Shown here piece after piece: positions 32,726 to 40,195 of a stretch of DNA of 42,743 bases (its first letter is position 1; every line of letters starts with the position of its first letter). The notes beneath the pieces were generated by a model that searched no databases, was not told where the DNA came from, and saw only the letters and a list, made by a program, of their open reading frames with translations. A program made the position numbers and the translations under genes. Origin of the DNA: Stieleria sedimenti (GTDB lineage Bacteria > Planctomycetota > Planctomycetia > Pirellulales > Pirellulaceae); the NCBI RefSeq assembly GCF_025060895.1, contig NZ_JANZKV010000285.1, forward strand, positions 1 to 42,743, read 5' to 3'.

Positions 32726-33056
32726 GATCCGCTTCGTCGGAGTGAACCTTCCATTGATTCAATGACGAATCAATTTGTTCTGACGTGCATGATGCCACCT
32801 TTTCCGCAGTTGGCCCTCCCATCTTTCCCTGGGCAATCGGCTTCGGAAACCATTTACCCACTAAGTTTACCAACCAGGGCTCAGGCATCCGTTACGGACG
32901 ACTCTTTTAACTCACCTCCCGCTCGGAAGTCGATGACCGATCACTTGATCACTCATCTCCTTCCCAGCAATGACGCAAAAGAGATGCTTGGGCTGTGGGC
33001 CGAACCGTTTGAAGCTTTCAATCGGCGCGTCCCGATGGGTCGACTGGATACGTAGC

Positions 33057-33091
33057 GTTGCGGTGACCCGGCTTCGGCCGGCAATCGCAAC
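33057..33091 (+). promoter_or_regulatory. UUCG-capped hairpin in clpX leader
   Basis: Inner stem CCGGC-TTCG-GCCGG (33068-33081) closed by the very stable UUCG tetraloop, and outer stem GTTGCG / CGCAAC (33057-33062 and 33086-33091) across an internal loop. It ends 56 bases before the clpX start. No T-run follows. It could stabilise the mRNA or control translation; that function is inferred only from structure and position. Confidence 0.45.
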
Positions 33092-33135
33092 ACTCCCTGC
33101 GTGGTCGATCTTCGGACGAGCTTGTGAAAGCACAT

Positions 33136-33141
33136 AAGGAG
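33136..33141 (+). promoter_or_regulatory. strong Shine-Dalgarno site for clpX
   Basis: AAGGAG six bases before the ATG at 33148. It decides for 33148 over the in-frame GTG at 33124. Confidence 0.85.
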
Positions 33142-33147
33142 TCGTTT

Positions 33148-34428
33148 ATGCCCGTCAAGGATAACAACAGTACCACGCGCAGTAGCTCGTCGAACAAAAA
33201 GAACGCCTTCTGTTCGTTCTGTCGAAAGAGCTATCGTGACGTCGGTCCATTGGTCGAAGGGCCAGGCGACGTGTACATCTGCGCCGAATGCATTGACCTG
33301 TGCCAGTCGATCCTGGAACAGGAAGAGCGTCGTCGTGGTCCCAGCAAGCAATTGTTCAGCGATATCCCATCGCCGCGTAAGATCGTCGAGCACCTGGACG
33401 AATACGTCATCGGACAATCGTCCGCCAAGCGTGTCTTGGCGGTCGCCGTTCACAATCACTACAAGCGGTTGACCAGTGAGTGGGAAGGCAGCAGCGATGT
33501 TGAAATCGAAAAGAGTAACATCTTGTTGGTCGGGCCGACCGGCAGCGGTAAAACGTTGCTGGCCCGCTCGCTCGCTCGGATGTTGGATGTGCCCTTCGCC
33601 ATCGGTGACGCGACGACGTTGACCGAAGCCGGGTACGTCGGTGAAGACGTCGAAAACCTGTTGCTGAAACTGCTGCACGCGGCCGACTTTGACGTCGAAG
33701 CCGCCCAGCGCGGCATCTTGTACATCGACGAGGTCGACAAGATCGGAAAAACCGGCGGCAACGTCTCGATCACACGCGACGTGTCCGGCGAAGGCGTCCA
33801 GCAAAGCCTGCTCAAGATGCTCGAAGGCACCGTCGCCAACGTGCCGCCCCAAGGCGGACGAAAGCACCCCGAGCAGCAGTACATCCAGCTGGACACCAGC
33901 AACATCCTATTCATCGTCGGCGGGACCTTCGTCGGCATCGAAGACATCATTCGAAACCGACTGGGACACAAGACCCTCGGCTTCGGCGAAGGCGCCGGAC
34001 GACTGAACGAACAGACGCACAGCGAATTGGTCGCCGAGATTCAAGTCGAAGACGTGATGCAGTTCGGATTGATCCCCGAATTGGTCGGCCGGCTGCCGGT
34101 CGTCAGCTACCTGCAAGAGCTCGATGAAGAAGGCTTGGTCCAGGTGCTGCGTGAACCCAAGAACGCGTTGACCAAACAGTTCGAAGCGCTGTTCAAAATG
34201 GAGAACTGCGAACTCAACTTCACCGAAGGAGCGCTGCACCAGATCGCCCGCAAGGCCCTCAACAAAGGCGTCGGAGCCCGAGGATTGAGAGGGATTTTGG
34301 AGGAAGTGATGTTGGACATCATGTACGAATTGCCCGAGCAAGAAGAAGGCAAGGTGTACACGATTGACGAGGACGTGGTGGCCGGAAAGCAAAAGCTGTT
34401 CCAGATGCCGACCACCAAAAGCGCCTAA
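33148..34428 (+). CDS. clpX: ATP-dependent Clp protease ATPase subunit ClpX
   Basis: 426 residues. ClpX unfolds tagged proteins, including tmRNA-tagged ones, and feeds them to ClpP. Visible features: the N-terminal zinc-binding domain with C22-x2-C25 and C45-x2-C48 (C-S-F-C; Y-I-C-A-E-C), Walker A G-P-T-G-S-G-K-T, the pore-loop region A-G-Y-V-G-E-D-V-E, Walker [10 protein letters not shown], the ClpX-specific G-T-F-V-G loop region and the sensor-2 segment G-A-R-G-L-R-G-I. A Ser/Asn-rich extension of about 15 residues precedes the zinc domain. The gene stands alone: no clpP or tig is adjacent, unlike the common tig-clpP-clpX order. It is followed by a clear terminator at 34480. Confidence 0.97.
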   Translation: MPVKDNNSTTRSSSSNKKNAFCSFCRKSYRDVGPLVEGPGDVYICAECIDLCQSILEQEERRRGPSKQLFSDIPSPRKIVEHLDEYVIGQSSAKRVLAVAVHNHYKRLTSEWEGSSDVEIEKSNILLVGPTGSGKTLLARSLARMLDVPFAIGDATTLTEAGYVGEDVENLLLKLLHAADFDVEAAQRGILYIDEVDKIGKTGGNVSITRDVSGEGVQQSLLKMLEGTVANVPPQGGRKHPEQQYIQLDTSNILFIVGGTFVGIEDIIRNRLGHKTLGFGEGAGRLNEQTHSELVAEIQVEDVMQFGLIPELVGRLPVVSYLQELDEEGLVQVLREPKNALTKQFEALFKMENCELNFTEGALHQIARKALNKGVGARGLRGILEEVMLDIMYELPEQEEGKVYTIDEDVVAGKQKLFQMPTTKSA

Positions 34429-34479
34429 CGGCGACCCTCCAGAGCGACGTCCTGATCGCGAATCACTTCCCCTTCACAA

Positions 34480-34514
34480 CGCCGATGGCCGCCCCCCGCC
34501 ATCGGCGTTTTTTT
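34480..34514 (+). terminator. intrinsic terminator of clpX
   Basis: A perfect 10-bp stem, CGCCGATGGC (34480-34489) and GCCATCGGCG (34498-34507), with an 8-nt loop, directly followed by seven T (34508-34514). It lies 51 bp after the clpX stop. This is the only textbook intrinsic terminator I found in the window. Confidence 0.93.
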
Positions 34515-34550
34515 GTTGGCAACGTTGCCGGCAGCCGTCACCGGACTCCT

Positions 34551-34690
34551 CGCGGGCTGTCGGTTTAGTCGGGATCTGCTGAGTCAATGGTGAGCCGCTG
34601 GCCGTAAGGCCTCGGGCAGCGTCGCAATGCCCGGCCGCCTACGCGTCGCGGCTCACAAAAACGACAGCCCGCTCGCGCCGTTCCGCAACC
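34551..34690. repeat. family B palindromic element, copy 2 (inverted)
   Basis: It reads CGCGGGCTGTCGGTTT at one end and ACGACAGCCCGCTCGCGCCG at the other, with GGTGAGCCGCTGGCCGTAAG and GCGTCGCGGCTCAC as inner arms. It is the reverse complement in plan of the element at 19871-19992, with a few insertions. Confidence 0.8.
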
Positions 34691-34996
34691 ACCATCCAGC
34701 TGCACTCCTTCCTTTGTTAGCGGCAGGGCGCGAGCCCGCCGGTTTCCCGCGCCGCCGCCACCGGACGGCTGGCGCCGTTCCGCAGCCATTTCTCCAAGGC
34801 CAGAAAACAGTTGAAACGACCTGAAGCGACCGCTACCATAGGGAGGGTGTTCTGAGTGCACCCGTTGGGGAGGGTGCTTTTCAGGGGGGCTTCGTTTTCA
34901 AAGGGCTCTCCAAGTGCCGGCCGCCATGGACACTGGCAATCTCGATCGGCGGCGCGATCGCCCGTTGATCTCCTTTGATTTGAAAACGTCGTTCCC

Positions 34997-36934
34997 ATGA
35001 GGATTCGGATGAGATTCAGGCCATGGTTGACATCCTTGTTGGTATCCGTGTCGGTCGGTCTCTCGGCGTGGGGGCAAGACGAATTCAAACCTCTGGTTCA
35101 AGACACGCGTCCTTGGCAGATCTCCACGGACTCGGGCGTCACCAAGTTGGACGCCAAGTTGGTCGCGATGAAAGAGGGGGTGCTCACGTTTGAGAACGCC
35201 GAGGGATCCAAGCGTGAGGTGCCGCTCGACCGATTGGCCCCGGAGGACCGCAGGACGGCATTGATCGATCGCGTCGGCAGCGGGGTCGTCGTGGTCGGTG
35301 CGAAAGATGTTTACGGAGAATCGTCCGCGTTCGGTAGCGGGTTTCTAATTCACGCGTCGGGTCTGGTGGTAACAAACTATCACGTCATAGCAGGCGCCGG
35401 CGAGGTGGAGGTGACATTTCGAGACGACAGCCAGGCGCGAAGTGCGGCAGTGATGAGCATCGATCGGGAGCATGATATCGCGTTCCTTCGCGTCGATGGC
35501 ATTCCGCAAGGCGTCCACGTCGTCGAGATCTTGAGCAACCAATTGCCGGCGCTCGGCACGTCCGTCTGGACACTCGGTCATCCCAACGGCTTGACCAACA
35601 CGGCCGGTTGGGGCCAGATCAGTGCGGTGCGAAGGACGAACGAGATGCCCGCCCAGCTGCGGCAGGTTTTGGCGTCACCGGAGGAAAGTCGGTGGCTTCA
35701 GACGACCGCGGTGCTGGCTCATGGAAGCAGCGGAGGGCCGCTGCTGAGCGAAGATGGGAAAGCGGTCGGGATCAATACGTTCGTGCTAAGTCCTCAGCTT
35801 GGATTCGCGGTGCACATCACCCACGCCCGCGATGCCTACTTGAAAGCGAGAGAAGGGACACCCTTGGCACTGCCAGTGGCTCCCGGCGAGAATGAAGACG
35901 CTTTGGCGTGGCTCAGTAAAGAAGTCGCGGTCATCTTGAAGAAATACAGTGAGCAGTATTCCGAACTTGAGAAGGCTGCTCCCACGTTGGGACAAGACCA
36001 AACGATTGCCCGCTTGTCGACATTGTCAGCCAAGTACTGCGACCAACTGCTCGTGCTGGCAAAAGACAATCCGGACAGCTGGCCAGCCGTCCAAGCCTTG
36101 GCGTACGCGGCTCAATTGTGCCAGCAACAAGAGGGCGAAGAGACGTTGGGATTGGTCTGCGACCTGGCATTGGAACATCATCTCACCGAGAAACATCTCC
36201 ATGCGATCATGAAAATGATCGTGATGCAACCGAACGAAACCGCTCGTGGGTTTTGCCGCCAAGTCCTGGAGAAGAGTCCCCACCAAAAGGTTCGCGTCGC
36301 GGCCAACTTGGGACTCGTCGTCAACTTGCTCGGTTGGCTGAATCAGCCCGATTCGATTGACTTGGGTGAGATCAGCCGTCGGCGTGACGAAGTCAAATCG
36401 CTGACCACCCAGTTGGAGCAATCAATGGCCAATTCAGACAACGAAGCACTCAAACAAGAAGGCGGAATGCTGGTCACGAGGTTGCGCCAACAACTTGAGG
36501 CGATCAAGGTCGGGACGCCGACGCCGGAAATTCAGGGTGTCGATGTGGAAGGCGAGAACTTCAAATTGAGCGACTACCGGGGAAAGGTTGTCTTGCTGGA
36601 TTTCTTCGCGGACTGGTGTCCGTATTGCAAACAGATGTATCCCAGTGAACGGGAAATGGTCCAGCGGCTTTCGAAACGACCGTTCGCGCTCTTGGGCGTC
36701 CATTGTGAAAGTCAAAAGGTGCTGCAAGAACTGGTCAACAACAAGACGGTCACCTGGCGAAGTTGGGCCGACGGAGAGCAAGGTCCGATCGCCACCAGTT
36801 GGCCCGTGGAAGGCTTCCCCACGCTCGTCTTAGTGGACGCACAGGGAATCGTTCGATGGCAAAGCGGCGGTACCCCCGATGAAAAAGTCCTCAACGAATT
36901 GATCGAAAAACTCTTGCTTGAAGCGGAAGGGTGA
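34997..36934 (+). CDS. exported SHD1 - trypsin-like protease - thioredoxin fusion
   Basis: 645 residues. A signal peptide (1-26, ends L-S-A-W-G-Q) is followed by an SHD1-like domain (about 38-88: R-P-W-Q-I-S-T-D-S-G, V-P-L-D-R-L-A-P-E-D), which is common in planctomycete exported proteins. Then comes a trypsin/HtrA-type protease (about 95-285) with a complete triad: His129 (N-Y-H-V-I-A-G), Asp160 (E-H-D-I-A-F-L) and Ser245 (H-G-S-S-G-G-P-L). A helical linker (300-505) leads to a thioredoxin domain (510-640) with W-C-P-Y-C (Cys541, Cys544) and the cis-Pro segment E-G-F-P-T-L-V-L-V-D. It should act in the periplasm, combining proteolysis with thiol exchange, possibly in quality control of disulfide-bonded proteins. 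No PDZ domain is seen. Start ATG 34997; ATG 35009 also possible. It is a single gene. Confidence 0.88.
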   Translation: MRIRMRFRPWLTSLLVSVSVGLSAWGQDEFKPLVQDTRPWQISTDSGVTKLDAKLVAMKEGVLTFENAEGSKREVPLDRLAPEDRRTALIDRVGSGVVVVGAKDVYGESSAFGSGFLIHASGLVVTNYHVIAGAGEVEVTFRDDSQARSAAVMSIDREHDIAFLRVDGIPQGVHVVEILSNQLPALGTSVWTLGHPNGLTNTAGWGQISAVRRTNEMPAQLRQVLASPEESRWLQTTAVLAHGSSGGPLLSEDGKAVGINTFVLSPQLGFAVHITHARDAYLKAREGTPLALPVAPGENEDALAWLSKEVAVILKKYSEQYSELEKAAPTLGQDQTIARLSTLSAKYCDQLLVLAKDNPDSWPAVQALAYAAQLCQQQEGEETLGLVCDLALEHHLTEKHLHAIMKMIVMQPNETARGFCRQVLEKSPHQKVRVAANLGLVVNLLGWLNQPDSIDLGEISRRRDEVKSLTTQLEQSMANSDNEALKQEGGMLVTRLRQQLEAIKVGTPTPEIQGVDVEGENFKLSDYRGKVVLLDFFADWCPYCKQMYPSEREMVQRLSKRPFALLGVHCESQKVLQELVNNKTVTWRSWADGEQGPIATSWPVEGFPTLVLVDAQGIVRWQSGGTPDEKVLNELIEKLLLEAEG

Positions 36935-37180
36935 TTCACACCGGGTGGTGGCATGCTAGGTGCATCCTGAACAGCCCCTCACAGCGTTACCCGATGGGTT
37001 GGTGGTAGATCGCAGATCCGGGTCCACGGTTCAATTCGATGCTGCAAAATACCTGGATGATCTCCGCATGGAGCAACTGGCCATTCCCAATCGGGCACAA
37101 GGTCACGAAGTGATTTCCTTCCGAGCTCCGTTCGACATGCTCTCGTTCCAATCTTTTCGTTTCACTTGGTTGCCTACCGG

Positions 37181-39094
37181 TCACCCCGCCCACTGCCGCA
37201 GCCATTTCTCCAGGATCAACAGGTTCCACAATCGGTAGCCGTGGTTGTTTTCCATTCGCTCGTGTTGTCCGACCAGTCGCTCCACGACTTCGCGGCGGAA
37301 GTACGGTGCGATCCGCGCGTCGTCGGCCAGCAGCGTGTCGTGGACCATCGGCTTGAGCTCGTTTCGGAACCAGGCGGCGATCGGGATCCCAAACCCCATC
37401 TTCTTTCGCGTGAAGATCGACTTGGGGATCATCGATCCGAACGCGTCTTGAAGCAGCAGTTTTCCGCGCCGCCCGCGGAACTTTAATTGCACCGGCAGCG
37501 ACGCGGCGAATTCGACGACGCGATGGTCCAACATCGGCTGGCGCACCTCCAGTGAATGGGCCATCGACGCGATGTCGACTTTGGTGCACAGGTCGCAGGG
37601 CAGATAGGACAACATGTCGGTGATCGACGCCCGGGTGACGACGTCGCGGCCCTCGCTGCGGTTCCAAATCGCGTCGAGGAACTCGAACGGGTCTTCGCCC
37701 GGCAATCGCTCGACAAACTCGTCGGTGTACAACTCGGCTCGCATGCGTTCGGGAAAGATCTGCAGCCAATTCAAATAGCGTCGTGCTTCCGGTTGGTCGA
37801 GCGCTTCCAGAAAACGTTTGGCACGTCGCGTGATCGAGTACTGTTTGTTGTTGTCGGGCAATCGCTGAATCAGCCCGATGCCCGGCATTTTGTGAATCGG
37901 AAACATCCTCCGCAATCGCACGCTCAACCACAGCGCCCGGTAGCGATCGTAACCGGCGAACAGTTCGTCGCCCCCGTCACCGGACAACGCCACCGTGACT
38001 TCGCGGCGTGTCAGTTCGGACAGGTACCAGGTCGGCACGGCGGACGAGTCGCCGAACGGTTCGTCGTAGTGCCAAACCAGTTTGTCGATGATGTCCAGGC
38101 CGTTGGGCTGGACTTCGAACCGTTGGTGGTTGGTCCCCAGGTGCTCGGCGACTTGGGCCGCGTAGCCGGTCTCGTCGAAGTCGGCGATCGGGAATCCGAT
38201 GCTAAAGGTACGGATCGGCGTCTCGGCTTGTTGCCGCTGAGCGAGCGCGGTGATCAAGGACGAATCGATGCCACCGGACAAGAACGATCCCAAGGGCACA
38301 TCGCTTTGCAGACGCAGACGGACCGAATCGGTCAGCAACTCGCGCAGCCGCTCGACCGCTTCGCCCTTGCTGCGGGGCACTTCGACGGTCGGGTCGAAAT
38401 CCCAATAGGGTTGAACGACCAGTTTGCCTTTTTCAAAGATTGCGAGATGGCCCGGCGGCAGCTTTCGAACGCCCTTCCAGATCGTTCCCGGGTGCGGAAC
38501 ATACTGATACGTCAAAAATTCATCGATCGCCGCGGGGTCGATTTCATTGCAGACACCGGGGACCGCCGCCAGGCTTTTTAGTTCGCTGCCGAAGACCAGT
38601 CGATCGCCGACCAGGGCGTAGTAGAGAGGTTTTTGTCCGATCCGATCCCGCGCCAGCACCAGCCGGCTGCGGCGTGTGTCCCAAATCGCGATCGCGAACA
38701 TGCCGTTGAGTTCGGCAAAGCAATCCGTGCCGATGTCTTCATACAGGTGCAGCACCGATTCACCGTCACCGTGCGTGGCAAATTGATGGCCGCTGCCTTC
38801 GAGCCGCTGGCGGAGTGCTTTGAAGTTGTAGATCTCGCCGTTGAAAACCATTCGCACGCCGCCGTCCTCGTTGGACATCGGCTGCGGGGCGCCTTCGACA
38901 TCGATAATGGACAGCCGGCGAAATCCGAGTGCGACGCCGTAGTGACGTCCCTGGCCGTCGCGTTGATCGTTGTCAATCCAAACGCGGTCGTCGTCCGGGC
39001 CGCGATGCGCGATCGCGTCGGTCATCTGCTTGAGCAGTGACCGATCGACACGAAGTGATTCGCTTTGCCATACCGCTCCGGTGATTCCGCACAT
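37181..39094 (-). CDS. asnB: asparagine synthase (glutamine-hydrolysing)
   Basis: 637 residues. The N-terminal Ntn glutaminase domain begins M-C-G-I-T-G, so Cys2 becomes the nucleophile after Met removal. H-R-G-P-D-D, L-G-F-R-R-L-S-I-I-D, N-G-E-I-Y-N-F and F-A-I-A-I-W-D support the same domain. The C-terminal synthetase domain has the pyrophosphate loop L-S-G-G-I-D-S-S and L-S-G-D-G-G-D-E-L-F-A-G-Y. It makes asparagine from aspartate, ATP and glutamine; long AsnB paralogues of this type may also amidate other carboxylates, for example in capsule or exopolysaccharide loci, but no such genes are nearby. It starts 9 bp after the stop of the kinase gene upstream, which suggests an operon with it. 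Confidence 0.94.
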   Translation of the reverse strand: MCGITGAVWQSESLRVDRSLLKQMTDAIAHRGPDDDRVWIDNDQRDGQGRHYGVALGFRRLSIIDVEGAPQPMSNEDGGVRMVFNGEIYNFKALRQRLEGSGHQFATHGDGESVLHLYEDIGTDCFAELNGMFAIAIWDTRRSRLVLARDRIGQKPLYYALVGDRLVFGSELKSLAAVPGVCNEIDPAAIDEFLTYQYVPHPGTIWKGVRKLPPGHLAIFEKGKLVVQPYWDFDPTVEVPRSKGEAVERLRELLTDSVRLRLQSDVPLGSFLSGGIDSSLITALAQRQQAETPIRTFSIGFPIADFDETGYAAQVAEHLGTNHQRFEVQPNGLDIIDKLVWHYDEPFGDSSAVPTWYLSELTRREVTVALSGDGGDELFAGYDRYRALWLSVRLRRMFPIHKMPGIGLIQRLPDNNKQYSITRRAKRFLEALDQPEARRYLNWLQIFPERMRAELYTDEFVERLPGEDPFEFLDAIWNRSEGRDVVTRASITDMLSYLPCDLCTKVDIASMAHSLEVRQPMLDHRVVEFAASLPVQLKFRGRRGKLLLQDAFGSMIPKSIFTRKKMGFGIPIAAWFRNELKPMVHDTLLADDARIAPYFRREVVERLVGQHERMENNHGYRLWNLLILEKWLRQWAG

Positions 39095-39103
39095 TGAGTC
39101 AGA

Positions 39104-40090
39104 TCAGCCTTGGTCCAACTGGGGGAGCACCGCTTCAATGGCATCGACCATCTCACGCATGGTTTGAAATCGTTGTTGCGGCTTCTTTTGAATCGCTCGC
39201 ATGACGATTTCGTCGGCCGCCTTGGGGATCTTTCGCTCCGGCGACTTTTCGCTCGGCGGAGGCACTTCGCCGGAGATGATGTTGCGAAACGTCTGGTCGA
39301 TGTTGGCGCCCCGAAACGGTTCGCGGATCGCCAGCAATTCATACATGCAGACGCCCACGTTGAAGATGTCGCTGCGTTCGTCGATCGTCCGTGTGCCCTG
39401 GATTTGTTCCGGTGACATGTACAACGGGGTGCCGGGGCGTTGGCCGCCGCCGGTCAGCGTCAGCAATTGCTGCTCGTCTTCTTCTTTTTGCAGCTGGGAC
39501 GCGTCGTATCGCGTGACGGTCTGGTCATCCATCGATCCCCAAACCTTCGCGGTTCCCCAATCAAGCAGATAGACTTCGCCGAAATTGCCCAGCCAGATAT
39601 TCTCGGGTTTGACGTCACGATGAATCACGCCACGGGCGTGGGCATAAGCCAAGGCCAAGCAAGCGTCGGCGAGTGCCGAGATCCGGCGAACTTGGGGGTA
39701 GCGTTTGGCGATTTCTTCATCCCCGCGGGCAATCTGCTTGAGAATCTCGAACAGATTGACCCCCGAAATCAGCTTCATCGTGAAGTAGATGCCGTGCACC
39801 AAGTCATTTCCGATTTCGTAAACCGGGATCGTGTTGGGGTGCTGCAGTTGGGCGGTGACACGGGCCTCGCGAAGCAGCCGCCGTTTTTCGTTGGGCACAT
39901 TCCGGTTGTCGCTGTGCAGCATCTTGATCGCCACGGTTCGACCGGTGACGGGATCGAAAGCTGCACTGAGGACGCCGTTGCCACCCCGGGCGATTTCACG
40001 AAGCCCCGAGTAGCGGCGTATTCCGGACGGCAATTTGCGTGGAAGGTCGGGGTCGGTTCCAGACAGGATGATGGTCGGTTCGTTCTGCAT
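39104..40090 (-). CDS. soluble Hanks-type Ser/Thr protein kinase
   Basis: 328 residues, essentially a lone kinase domain without membrane segment or sensor domain. Motifs: a Gly-rich loop I-A-R-G-G-N-G-V-L (33-41; the middle Gly pattern is slightly unusual), V-A-I-K (Lys56), helix-C Glu75, catalytic loop H-R-D-V-K-P-E-N (157-164), metal-binding D-W-G (177-179) in place of D-F-G, and S-P-E-Q (226-229) in place of A-P-E. All residues needed for activity are present. An inserted, Gln/Glu-rich segment (about 185-215) lengthens the activation loop. Start ATG 40090; a TTG at 40102 is in frame but less likely. It lies 9 bp before asnB and 105 bp after mutL on the same strand. Confidence 0.92.
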   Translation of the reverse strand: MQNEPTIILSGTDPDLPRKLPSGIRRYSGLREIARGGNGVLSAAFDPVTGRTVAIKMLHSDNRNVPNEKRRLLREARVTAQLQHPNTIPVYEIGNDLVHGIYFTMKLISGVNLFEILKQIARGDEEIAKRYPQVRRISALADACLALAYAHARGVIHRDVKPENIWLGNFGEVYLLDWGTAKVWGSMDDQTVTRYDASQLQKEEDEQQLLTLTGGGQRPGTPLYMSPEQIQGTRTIDERSDIFNVGVCMYELLAIREPFRGANIDQTFRNIISGEVPPPSEKSPERKIPKAADEIVMRAIQKKPQQRFQTMREMVDAIEAVLPQLDQG

Positions 40091-40195
40091 CACGCTCGCC
40101 AATGAAGATAATGGACGTCACCATTCTAGCGCACCCGGAGGGACTCGGTTAGCCCAGCAGAAATGCGGCCGGTTTGCCGTCTCCCGAGACCCCCA

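Larger units (their letters stand above)
32726..33147. other. long leader region upstream of clpX
   Basis: 422 bp without a gene I can support. An open frame at 32762-33055 has an unlikely first half. Only its last 40 codons (from ATG 32933) read like protein, so a small peptide is possible but unproven. Next to clpX it holds a stable hairpin (33057-33091) and the clpX ribosome site (33136). The clpX promoter is expected here, but I cannot place it. Confidence 0.4.
34429..34996. other. intergenic repeat region after clpX
   Basis: 568 bp without a supportable gene. Contents in order: the clpX terminator, a family B element (34551-34690), a partial family A inner arm (TTAGCGGCAGGGCGCGAGCC at 34718 onward) whose partner arm is degraded, and about 200 bp of unique sequence before the protease-thioredoxin gene, where its promoter should be. 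The segment CGCCGTTCCGCA occurs twice (about 34686 and 34773). Confidence 0.6.

Noticed and set aside
32762-32932. First part of the open frame upstream of clpX as a gene
   Set aside because: Pro- and Ser-rich translation without features and no ribosome site. Only the last 40 codons are worth a note.
36960-37238. Open frame of 92 codons before the end of asnB
   Set aside because: It starts at a GTG, overlaps the 3' end of asnB on the other strand and matches no family I recognise. Its beginning contains the CACAGCGTTACCCGA repeat segment.
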